A stretch of DNA of 64,000 bases, from assembly GCA_900316575.1 (NCBI GenBank), contig ONDJ01000001.1, positions 248,001 to 312,000 on the forward strand, read 5' to 3'. The notes under the pieces are model-generated. The model made no database searches. It was not told where the DNA came from and was given only the letters and a program-made list of their open reading frames with translations. Positions 54,131 through 61,854 of the stretch are shown piece after piece. The DNA comes from an uncultured Prevotellaceae bacterium (GTDB lineage Bacteria; Bacteroidota; Bacteroidia; Bacteroidales; Bacteroidaceae). A program made the translations under genes and the position numbers. The number at the start of each line of letters is the position of its first letter. Positions within the stretch are counted from its first letter, which is position 1.

Positions 54131-56329
54131 TTATTTAATTCTTTCAATTAGAGGCCTCATTTTTAAATCGTATTCTTGATTGCCAAAATTTATTACAACA
54201 AGATTGCGACGACATCTAGTTAATCCCGTATATAGTAATTCATCAAATGACAAGTTAAAGGATGTTGTTGCTTCATATCTTGGCTCCAATATGAGGAACA
54301 CCACTTCACTTTCCCACCCTTTAAATGAATTAATAGTTGATACTTTCAGTGTTCCACTATTCATCCAGAAGTGTAGTTTTTTGTTATCCCGGATATTTTT
54401 GTAGTTGTCAGAATAAACCTCTTGCTTGAATTGAGAGAGAATTTCTGAGTAGTGCTTTCTAAAGGCTTTAAATGCATCAAGACTTATTCCGCACTTCTGA
54501 CATTCTTCATCCAATCGAGATTCAAAGGTATCTGTGAAATTTACACACAAATCGTAGATTGAAAAAAGCACGGCTACATGTTGACGGACCTTTATTATAT
54601 CGTTGTCAAACAATTTCTGCCTATTCGGGAAAAGTTTCTTTTTGAAGTGTTCACATATGTTATTGAACCATCCGGCGTGTGGGTTATTATCGTTGTTCTT
54701 ACCAATGTAATTCAGATGCGTCATGTACATAACCTCAACAGTTTCAAGCATAGAATTTGTTCTTTCTCTGCTTGCATAACGATAATACAAATCGAATGTA
54801 CGTAACAAATTTGTTGTATAGCCAAGAATAGTTATGTCATTGGGGGAAATGTTCGCATTCTTATTGAGAATATTTCTCCTGATTATGTCATATAGGGCAA
54901 TAATAGGTTGCTCTTCCTGAAGATACATGTAGTTTATGTAACCCTCCTTCTCCTGTTCTTGCCCGAAAAATGAATAGGTTCCATTCTCCGAAAAATCGTC
55001 TATATCATATTTATCTCCAAAAACATTCTTTTGAAAGGACTGAGCAAGATCTCGAACCTTAAAGTCAGAGCGGTAGCAATATTTCAGTTCATTGACACCT
55101 CGGACATTTGTGACAACATCTTTGTTTTGAGTTGTCTGTCCATAAATATTTTGCTTAACATCCCCAAATAGCACGTAATCTCCTTCGGGATCCCGGAAAT
55201 AGTTTTTTATAATTTCCATCCATGCACGGTGATAGTCCTGAATCTCATCAATCAGCACTGCGTCATATTTAGAAATATCTCCCTTGTGCTCTTCAAAGAG
55301 CTTGATATTTCCATAATAATGCGACTCAAGATATTCAGAAACTTGTTTAGAATCTAACTCATCAGGGACTTCAAATTCTATATTCAAGTTATTCAGCTCT
55401 GCATTAATGAACTGATGATAGTTAATGATGATGAAATTTTCGATGGGAAATGTTTCATCTACTCTATTCATCTTGTCATGAATAAAGTTCTTCAACGTTA
55501 TATTGAAGGTTAAAATAAGTATTCGTGGATTATTGTTTCTCTTTAAAGCTCTTTTGTACGCTTGCACGGCACGAGCAGCTAAAACGGTAGTTTTTCCAGA
55601 ACCAAAGACACCTTTGATTCTTTGTTCTAAATTTGTAGAATAAATGATATCTTTCTGCTTATCAGAATAATTATAAGGAACACCCTGAGAGCGTAGATGA
55701 AGAGGTGGGGAGAGTAAACGTTTAAAGTTTTCATACAACTTGTCGGTGAAGAATCTGGATGGACGTTCTGCAATAAGATACCTTTTCTTTAGCAGTGAGT
55801 TGAAGTCTTCTCGGTTTAGGGAATCATACCCAAGGAAGTCAATATTATACTTGAGAAAATTTTGATATTTTATATCATTCTTATATGGAGAAACAAGCAT
55901 ATTCTCAAGATATAACTTACTGGCACATTGGAAATATACAACACATGAGACAATGTTGAAGTTGCGTAAATCCTTGATTTTTACTTGAAGCAAATCATCA
56001 ACATGGATGTCAAACAGATTGTTCTTGTATTTTAAGACTTGATCAATAGGAGATTTGATAATAGAGTTGTTGGGCGTATACACCCATTTTCTCTTTTCAT
56101 TCAACTGAAAGTTATCGAGATTCCAATCTTTGACCTCGATGACCATAACACCATAACCCTTCCTCATAATGAGCACGTCTGGGCGGTCACCATTAAGGAA
56201 AGGATTGAAGTACACTTCGAACGAATCATCAAGTGTACGTTCAAGAAAATTGAGCAAAGCCCTTTCCCCGTCAGTAGGTTGAACCTTGAACTGATTGATT
56301 TTTTCTATGGTAGGATAAAAGATGGCCAT
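54131..56329 (-). CDS. NERD nuclease domain fused to UvrD-like SF1 helicase
   Basis: This is a 732-residue protein. Residues 15-110 are a NERD (nuclease-related) domain with the PD-(D/E)xK-like residues Asp51 (RPDVLIM) and Glu65-x-Lys67 (VIEVKDW). A superfamily 1 helicase follows: Walker A GVFGSGKT (240-247), Walker B LIDEIQD (DEIQD 361-365), GDVKQNIYGQ, STINSFKGWE and YTGLTRCRRNLVVI. All motor motifs are intact. It is the last gene of an AT-rich operon, 26 bases after an unknown gene and an OLD-like ATPase. The helicase-ATPase combination recalls Gabija (GajA ATPase-nuclease plus GajB UvrD-like helicase), but here the nuclease is on the helicase. A role in anti-phage defence is inferred. Confidence 0.88.
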   Translation of the reverse strand: MAIFYPTIEKINQFKVQPTDGERALLNFLERTLDDSFEVYFNPFLNGDRPDVLIMRKGYGVMVIEVKDWNLDNFQLNEKRKWVYTPNNSIIKSPIDQVLKYKNNLFDIHVDDLLQVKIKDLRNFNIVSCVVYFQCASKLYLENMLVSPYKNDIKYQNFLKYNIDFLGYDSLNREDFNSLLKKRYLIAERPSRFFTDKLYENFKRLLSPPLHLRSQGVPYNYSDKQKDIIYSTNLEQRIKGVFGSGKTTVLAARAVQAYKRALKRNNNPRILILTFNITLKNFIHDKMNRVDETFPIENFIIINYHQFINAELNNLNIEFEVPDELDSKQVSEYLESHYYGNIKLFEEHKGDISKYDAVLIDEIQDYHRAWMEIIKNYFRDPEGDYVLFGDVKQNIYGQTTQNKDVVTNVRGVNELKYCYRSDFKVRDLAQSFQKNVFGDKYDIDDFSENGTYSFFGQEQEKEGYINYMYLQEEQPIIALYDIIRRNILNKNANISPNDITILGYTTNLLRTFDLYYRYASRERTNSMLETVEVMYMTHLNYIGKNNDNNPHAGWFNNICEHFKKKLFPNRQKLFDNDIIKVRQHVAVLFSIYDLCVNFTDTFESRLDEECQKCGISLDAFKAFRKHYSEILSQFKQEVYSDNYKNIRDNKKLHFWMNSGTLKVSTINSFKGWESEVVFLILEPRYEATTSFNLSFDELLYTGLTRCRRNLVVINFGNQEYDLKMRPLIERIK

Positions 56330-56355
56330 GGAATCAATGTACAGATTAAAACTAT

Positions 56356-57336
56356 CTAAAAGGTAATGAAATTAGACTTTTTTGCTCCAATGATATATTG
56401 TTCACCCTTGCTCTTAATGTTCTTATAACTATCTTGTAATTTTCTTAATAAAGATTCTACATATATGTATGTTGAATAATTAGCTAAGCTATCTACATCC
56501 AAAGATCCTCCATTTGTGATTCTTTTTCCTTCTGTATTAAAATATAGGAAAGAATCTCCAGATCGAATTAACCTATAATTTGTAATGATAAAACGATCGT
56601 GTGGTATTAGATTGTTACTATTACTAGTAACAAAAGTTACATTGGGATCTATTTTATTGATATTTTTTATTGCCTTCTTAATTATATCTTTTGCTTGCAA
56701 AACATTAAATTCTTTCAGAAAATTGTAACACGTATAAAAAACAATATTAATTTTATTTTGAACATTTGCAACCAATACTTTTAACATTCTACTTAAATTG
56801 TAATCAACAAGTTCTACCTGATTCTTAAACAAATATCTATCATTAATTATTATATCTGTACAAGGTAATATTTGCTTTGATAATTGATCCCAAGAATTAA
56901 AAGATTTTTGCAAATCATACAAATGGTGATATTCATAATCTTTTCCACAAAACAACTTCTTTAATTCAGAGATTTCTTCTCCGACATTACCTAAAAGAAC
57001 TGTTCCTCTTTGCTTCAATTTAGAGGAATCTTCATCGTCTATAAGATAAATGGAAGATAGTTGTTTTCTATTCCATTGAGTTGGTGCATTCGACTTTATA
57101 GGTCTTAAAGGAAACTTTTCAGAAGAAAAAGAATCTGTTTTTTCAGAATCTCCTCTACCTTCTCCAAGTTTTAAAACCCATTGGCATAATATAGGGTCAG
57201 ACTTCAAAAAATCTTTCTCCATATTATATATGACATGGAGTTGCCGTTTTATCATTCGTTCGCAATCTGCAAAATCATCAGATTGTCTAGAATCTAAAAA
57301 TGATTTTAAATTACGATAGTCTATATATAAATCCAT
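56356..57336 (-). CDS. Unknown protein of the candidate defence operon
   Basis: I do not recognise this 326-residue protein. It is AT-rich, has no signal peptide or membrane helix, and alternates helical (1-60) and alpha/beta stretches. Visible strands include TDIIINDRYLF (about 184), NKINIVFYTCYNFL (about 214) and VTFVTSNSNN (about 255). The motif HDRFIITNYRL (about 269) resembles the single His-x-Lys/Arg motif found in some phospholipase-D-like domains, but I see no second copy and regard this as weak. It starts 2 bases after the ATPase stop and ends 26 bases before the helicase start, so it is certainly cotranscribed. It may be the effector or a partner subunit of the ATPase. Confidence 0.75.
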   Translation of the reverse strand: MDLYIDYRNLKSFLDSRQSDDFADCERMIKRQLHVIYNMEKDFLKSDPILCQWVLKLGEGRGDSEKTDSFSSEKFPLRPIKSNAPTQWNRKQLSSIYLIDDEDSSKLKQRGTVLLGNVGEEISELKKLFCGKDYEYHHLYDLQKSFNSWDQLSKQILPCTDIIINDRYLFKNQVELVDYNLSRMLKVLVANVQNKINIVFYTCYNFLKEFNVLQAKDIIKKAIKNINKIDPNVTFVTSNSNNLIPHDRFIITNYRLIRSGDSFLYFNTEGKRITNGGSLDVDSLANYSTYIYVESLLRKLQDSYKNIKSKGEQYIIGAKKSNFITF

Positions 57337-57338
57337 AG

Positions 57339-59468
57339 CTATAAGATTTCAAATGCTAAATTAGAAGATTCGTCATAAAAACCAGTGCCAAAATCTTCTT
57401 TAAATTTTCCATCTTTCCTATATCCTAAAGGATATGGTCTATTAGGCCTTATGGGAATATATAATGTCTGAATAGGACATTTTTCTTCTGCTTCTTTATT
57501 AGAAGAATATCCCATATTTGCAACTAACACTTGAGTTTTACGAATTAGATACTCACTATGTGTTTCAATAATGAAGTGGATATTATACTTTTGATAAGCT
57601 TCTACAAACATATCGGCAAGAAGTGATTGATACGCTGGATGCAAATGTATTTCAGGCTCTTCTATAGCAATAGTATTCACTTCATAATGGAACTTATAAC
57701 TATCATAACCATCCAAATATTCTAAGCCATAAAATCTGTTTATTTTCACGCCTTTGGCGGAAAGAATTGCTGTTTCTATTTGAAGTAAAATTGATACCAA
57801 TTGTGTTATACCATACCCTTCATCAGCAAGAAGGTTTCCTTTATCATCAGCAGCTTTATGCAAACGAATCTGAACGCCAAGTCCTTCTTCGTCAATACAC
57901 AATGAAAGACGTTGGCCTATACCAAACTTTTCTATCCATTTATTCATAAAGCTATCAACTTTATAACCACTCTTCTCATATGTAGATTTATATTCTTGGT
58001 TGCTAAGATAAAGTCTTTTATACTCAAAGTATCTTCTCAGCAATTGAGTAAAATCATCATTATCATCGAGTGTATATAGACGGTTCACTTTAGCACGTGA
58101 AGAACTGACATAAGACATATTGCCACTCCATGTTGGACAGACAGCTTCTTCAACTATGGATTCTGCAAATTTCGATAATAATAAATAAGAATGATGATAT
58201 ACCTTTCTGTCGGAAAACATTTGCATGGATTCTTCATCAACATAAGCAGGGGTTTTCTCTGGAGAATAAATCCTATTCCAGCTCATGATCAATTCATAAA
58301 GCATTTCAAAAGAAAGAGGCTTTTCTTCCCATGCTTTTATTTTAGCTTGATTATCTACTTCTTCGACTTTTTCATTATCATCCAAAGAGAATATAAAACT
58401 TGCTGAAGAAGGATAACTAAAAAGATAATTCAGCCTTAGCTCCATCTCAATTGATTTAAGCATTCTCACTGTACCTCCAGGAATAAGAAATGGTAATCCT
58501 CTACACACAACATGTTGTAGATAGTTGGTCTCATATTCTACAAAGAAATCAGAGATTGTTTCAGCTGAAGAATCTAAGAAAGATGTTATCACTTTGTGAC
58601 TTGCAAAGATCAACTCTTTACTAGCATCTTTAAGGAAACTATTATCTATGTATCCTGCTATATCAGCTTTATTGACCTTAGACAGTTCTTCTAATACAGG
58701 AATTGAAAAGATAGATTTCTTCTCTTCTATTTTATCAATTGTAGAAAGTTTATCTACATTCAACTCTAAATCGTCTGCTATTGATTTTTTATGTGATGAA
58801 GTGCGAACATAACGAAGTATATCTATTACTCGTTTTTTTCCAAAAGACTTCAATTCATCAATATAAGCATGACTTATTTTTTTAAAATCTTCTTCTGTAA
58901 GTTCACTATCATGATTAAATTCATACTCACTACTGAGACTAGTATATTGGTGTATGAGCCATTCAGCTAAAACAAATATTGAAAAGTCATTACGCAGGAT
59001 ATTGAGATTGCAATACGTTTCACCATTTCTCTCAGATGAGTAAATAACACCATCTTCTGAACTTATTGCAAGACTTTGAAGATACCCATTATTCAGTTCG
59101 TCATTTGTATCGGCTGAAAAGACTAACTGAACATTTAGATGCTTGGATAGCATCAAAGAATAAGTAGAGTACTCAATGGTTATCGTTTTCGTTTTGGAAC
59201 TTGAATTGACAATCTTATCAAAACGACCTAATAAGTTATTGGGATATTGAGAAAAATCAAGCTTATACTTATCTATTTCGATTTTAGCACCCTTATCTGA
59301 AGCTTTCTTTATCTGAGAAAGAAAACTATTAAGAAGAAATGCAGCTTTAACTGCAGAACTCTTTCCTGAGCTATTTGTGCCTGTTAGGATTGTTATAGGT
59401 TTGAACTCGAATGTTACTCCATTCTCATCAAAAACCCTAAAACTTTTTATCTTCAATTGTGTGTTCAT
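57339..59468 (-). CDS. OLD-like AAA ATPase with DUF3696-type C-terminus
   Basis: From the ATG at 59468 it has 709 residues; a TTG nine codons earlier would overlap the promoter. It has the ABC/OLD-type layout. Walker A GTNSSGKS (30-37) is followed by a long middle region of about 560 residues. Signature motifs then come at EEPEIHLHP (Walker B, near 603) and IIETHSEYLI (635). After this there is no TOPRIM nuclease domain, which separates it from GajA and OLD proper. Instead the C-terminus (RKDGKFKEDFGTGFYDESSN) resembles DUF3696. Such ATPases often sense phage proteins or DNA ends and control a neighbouring effector. It is the first large gene of the candidate defence operon. Confidence 0.85.
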   Translation of the reverse strand: MNTQLKIKSFRVFDENGVTFEFKPITILTGTNSSGKSSAVKAAFLLNSFLSQIKKASDKGAKIEIDKYKLDFSQYPNNLLGRFDKIVNSSSKTKTITIEYSTYSLMLSKHLNVQLVFSADTNDELNNGYLQSLAISSEDGVIYSSERNGETYCNLNILRNDFSIFVLAEWLIHQYTSLSSEYEFNHDSELTEEDFKKISHAYIDELKSFGKKRVIDILRYVRTSSHKKSIADDLELNVDKLSTIDKIEEKKSIFSIPVLEELSKVNKADIAGYIDNSFLKDASKELIFASHKVITSFLDSSAETISDFFVEYETNYLQHVVCRGLPFLIPGGTVRMLKSIEMELRLNYLFSYPSSASFIFSLDDNEKVEEVDNQAKIKAWEEKPLSFEMLYELIMSWNRIYSPEKTPAYVDEESMQMFSDRKVYHHSYLLLSKFAESIVEEAVCPTWSGNMSYVSSSRAKVNRLYTLDDNDDFTQLLRRYFEYKRLYLSNQEYKSTYEKSGYKVDSFMNKWIEKFGIGQRLSLCIDEEGLGVQIRLHKAADDKGNLLADEGYGITQLVSILLQIETAILSAKGVKINRFYGLEYLDGYDSYKFHYEVNTIAIEEPEIHLHPAYQSLLADMFVEAYQKYNIHFIIETHSEYLIRKTQVLVANMGYSSNKEAEEKCPIQTLYIPIRPNRPYPLGYRKDGKFKEDFGTGFYDESSNLAFEIL

Positions 59469-59492
59469 ACTTATGATATTTTTTATACGGTG

Positions 59493-59500
59493 CAAATATA
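59493..59500 (-). promoter_or_regulatory. -7 element upstream of the ATPase gene
   Basis: TATATTTG on the minus strand lies 24 bases before the ATPase ATG, so the leader would be under 20 bases. It lacks the GAAC-N5-GTTC palindrome found at the two promoters further upstream. Confidence 0.55.
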
Positions 59501-59528
59501 ATACGTCTTTTGTTTTTGTACTTATTCT

Positions 59529-59708
59529 TCAGTCAATATTCCAATAGGCATCTGGTTCGCCATCGAGAACATCGCCTATCATCTGATCACTCCAACCTAA
59601 CTCGTCTTGTAAGTAATAGCCGTTGTAGTCTTCATAGGTTTCATTGTCATAGAAGACATCATAGCTATCTTCGTAATCGTTTTCAATGATGTTTTCGTCG
59701 TAATTCAT
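59529..59708 (-). CDS. Small acidic protein, 59 residues
   Basis: This short frame encodes a 59-residue protein starting MNYDENIIENDYEDSYDVFY and ending GEPDAYWNID. About a third of its residues are Asp or Glu and many are Tyr, with only rare basic residues. A -7 element (TACCTTTG at 59742-59735) lies 26 bases before the ATG, preceded by a palindrome shared with the WYL gene promoter. It lies between the WYL regulator and the ATPase. The strong promoter, clean codon pattern and operator sharing support a real gene. The composition suggests a DNA mimic or a basic-partner inhibitor; the function is unknown. Confidence 0.65.
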   Translation of the reverse strand: MNYDENIIENDYEDSYDVFYDNETYEDYNGYYLQDELGWSDQMIGDVLDGEPDAYWNID

Positions 59709-59734
59709 AATGCTTGTTTTTTGGTTTGACGGTG

Positions 59735-59767
59735 CAAAGGTATGGGGGCTTGGTGAACTCTATGTTC
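59735..59767 (-). promoter_or_regulatory. Promoter and inverted-repeat operator for the small acidic ORF
   Basis: The -7 element TACCTTTG (59742-59735) is preceded after 12 bases by GAAC-N5-GTTC (plus-strand 59755-59767). The palindrome overlaps the last codons of the WYL gene. The plus-strand block TGGTGAACTCTATGTTCGT matches TGGCGAACGGGATGTTCGT at the WYL gene's own promoter, differing only at 4 positions. Confidence 0.6.
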
Positions 59768-60794
59768 GTACGGAATGATAATCGTGCAACATTTCGGATA
59801 TTCGCTTGCAGATTTCGTCTTGAATGCTTTTTGGTGAGAGTACAAGGAGTTCTTTGCCGAAGGAGCTGAGTTCTCTGTAGAGTTCGTAATTGGGGATGCA
59901 GGAGATGGTAAAGAATCGGCCTTCTTTGAGTGTGGGATAGTCGTTTCGATACTCGCTATCATTGTCGGCGTTGTATTCTATCTGTGATTCGTGGATGGGC
60001 TTTGTGCTTACATATTCTTTTGAATGATTGCTTACCCAGAAGAGGATTTTCTCAACGGGCCGGTCTTCGTATAGGGTGACTCCGATGATGTCTTCAAATC
60101 GTTCCGAAATATTGACAGGACATTGTTGGTATTTGATCTGCGAACATGATTCGATTTTGTCAAGTCTGTCAAGTGCGAAGTTGAGTATCTTTTTGTCTTC
60201 GTCTGCGGCTCCTATGAGGTACCAGCGATTGTTGTATTGTTTGAGCAGATAGGGATGGAGTACGATTGTTTGGGCTTCTTCTGAATGGGAGGGGTGATAG
60301 GCGAGTTTCAGAACAACTTTGTTTGCGATATAATCAAACAGGACTCCGAGCAGATTGCTGTTCTTCAGATAGAGATTATTACTGAAGCTTATGATCTTTT
60401 GCTGTTCTTCCAAGGAGAGTTCTTGTCGTAGGTTTTCGAGCCACTCAAAGTTTGACAGTCCTTCAAACTGTCCGATGGTTGAGAGCACTTCGCGAAGCAG
60501 ATTTTTTTCTTGGTCGCTGAGTTCTTTTCGGAAGATGGAATAATTGGGTTTGGCATAGCGCAGGCATTTCTTGCCGTCTTTGGTGTAGCGTTCTATTTCG
60601 GCATAGAAGGGTGCGTTCTCCAGATAGTGGATGTCTTTCTGTATGCAGCGCAGTGTGACTGCTGGGCATTCTATGTCTGCGAGCCTGTCGTTGCAGATTT
60701 CCATCAGGTCGTTGGTGTCGTAGCAATGGTATTTGTTGGACAGTAGCTCGTCGAGGATTTGATACCTCGTCATTGCGTTCTTGTTGCTTGGCAT
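59760..60794 (-). CDS. WYL-domain transcriptional regulator
   Basis: This 344-residue protein has an N-terminal winged helix-turn-helix (about 8-80; ALTYQILDEL-like helices followed by LRCIQKDIHYLEN) and a central WYL domain with the triad at 191-193 (NNRWYLIGA). A C-terminal dimerisation extension carries FFTISCIPNYELYRELSSFG. WYL proteins of this type (BrxR/CapW-like) commonly repress phage-defence operons and are thought to sense nucleic acid or nucleotide ligands. It is the first gene of the AT-rich cassette and has a promoter with a palindrome. Autoregulation and control of the downstream genes are inferred. Confidence 0.9.
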   Translation of the reverse strand: MPSNKNAMTRYQILDELLSNKYHCYDTNDLMEICNDRLADIECPAVTLRCIQKDIHYLENAPFYAEIERYTKDGKKCLRYAKPNYSIFRKELSDQEKNLLREVLSTIGQFEGLSNFEWLENLRQELSLEEQQKIISFSNNLYLKNSNLLGVLFDYIANKVVLKLAYHPSHSEEAQTIVLHPYLLKQYNNRWYLIGAADEDKKILNFALDRLDKIESCSQIKYQQCPVNISERFEDIIGVTLYEDRPVEKILFWVSNHSKEYVSTKPIHESQIEYNADNDSEYRNDYPTLKEGRFFTISCIPNYELYRELSSFGKELLVLSPKSIQDEICKRISEMLHDYHSVRT

Positions 60795-60817
60795 ATCAGG
60801 TTCGGTTTATTTCGGGG

Positions 60818-60850
60818 CAAAGGTATCGTTGGGTGGCGAACGGGATGTTC
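60818..60850 (-). promoter_or_regulatory. Promoter and inverted-repeat operator for the WYL gene
   Basis: The -7 element TACCTTTG (60825-60818) is preceded after 12 bases by CGAAC-N5-GTTCG (60837-60851), the same palindrome at exactly the same distance as at 59755-59767. It lies over the place where the upstream promoter box should be, so binding would repress transcription. Confidence 0.6.
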
Positions 60851-60902
60851 GTTTTAAATTAATGACTATTATTTTTCAACATATATAGGGCACACTGATA
60901 TA

Positions 60903-61450
60903 TTATTTAACCACTACTTTGATTGCTCCGTCTATACCATATTTATGATATGGAGCATCTTCGTAACGAAATTCAGAGTTCCTACGCTTAAGTTCAGATA
61001 TTAATTCTTTACGCAATATACCATTACCTTTACCATGAATAAAGACGATGATCTTGCCATGATGTTTTTTTTCGTTTTCAAGTGTGGATAAGATTGTTTG
61101 CGTTTGCATTTCATGGATTTCGGCAGAAGTTAGTTGTTTTGAAAGAGGAGAAAGTTTTTTTTGATGTAAATCTACTTCTTATATCTGAATGTTTTTTCCT
61201 CTTGTTTTTATCTGGAAAAATCCTTTGACATGGATTTTTGGTCTTTGAGGTTTTGGTACAGTGTTGAATTGATCAGTCGTCGTTCTTCAAAGACATCATT
61301 TGTTACGAGAACTATATCTGAAACATTTACTTGGTATTCAAACCCGTTGGTATCTTCAATAGTACAGATATCTTTATCCTGACGAATTATAGTACCTTCG
61401 CCTACTTGGTTTAGAAACCGTATACGATCACCAGGGTTAAATAGTTTCAT
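60903..61450 (-). pseudogene. Broken Smr-domain gene (DUF2027-like N-terminal part plus Smr domain)
   Basis: Two fragments of one gene are suggested. The upstream part (61208-61450, 80 residues, start MKLFNPGDRIRFLNQVGEG) is the small N-terminal beta-domain of Bacteroidota DUF2027 proteins. The downstream part is a complete Smr domain: EVDLHQKK, then KIIVFIHGKGNGILRKEL and KYGIDGAIKVVV. Its frame is closed by a TAA at 61181-61179 directly before the E of EVDLH. The first part ends at a TAA at 61210-61208 in a different frame, so at least one stop and one frameshift separate them. The usual central domain is missing. The Smr part could still be made from the ATG at 61109 (68 residues) but would lack VDLH. 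I infer decay next to an inserted defence cassette; two intentional small genes are possible. Confidence 0.6.
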
Positions 61451-61854
61451 CACGTCTTCATTGTAGTGGGGTTGGAAAAGGGGTTTCTTATTAATTCACC
61501 ACGCTGGCCTGAAAAACCTATGAGCTGTCTGCCTATGGCATTGTTTTGGATGTTTGTAAAACTATAATGAATGACGTTTTGAAAGTGCAAAAGCACTATA
61601 GCAAGAACCTTTAGTTTTTCGTTATGTTTCTTCTGCCCCTATAGGGTGCTATATATGCAACGACTATACTCCAAGGCAATGCCTTGGGCCCACCGCTTTA
61701 TGGTCTTTTCAGACCGATATTGTTGTTGACTTTCATAACATTCTAATGTCTTTCCTATGCTAAACATTGTTTGCTATTCGTTGTGCCATGAGCAAATTTA
61801 GTTAGGACACTATTGGTTTTGGCCGAAACATAAAACCGCATTATCCCCGCGAAC
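61451..61854. other. Intergenic stretch with a palindromic element
   Basis: About 400 bases without a gene I can support. The main feature is the palindrome at 61671-61687 together with the pyrimidine-rich text CCCCTATAGGGTGC before it. Spacer composition is AT-rich. No terminator with a proper T-run was found next to the broken Smr gene. Confidence 0.5.
61671..61687. repeat. Palindromic intergenic element, second copy
   Basis: CCAAGGC-AAT-GCCTTGG, a variant of the palindrome at 9400-9418, with the same 3-base loop and similarly placed flanking runs. Confidence 0.4.

Noticed and set aside
54131..59468. Calling the cassette a standard Gabija system
   Set aside because: The ATPase has no TOPRIM domain after its EEPE and ETHSE motifs, and an extra gene lies between it and the helicase, which also has a NERD domain not expected in GajB.
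54131..61450. Integrative element with integrase and attachment sites
   Set aside because: I found no integrase, transposase, tRNA target or direct-repeat ends around the AT-rich block.
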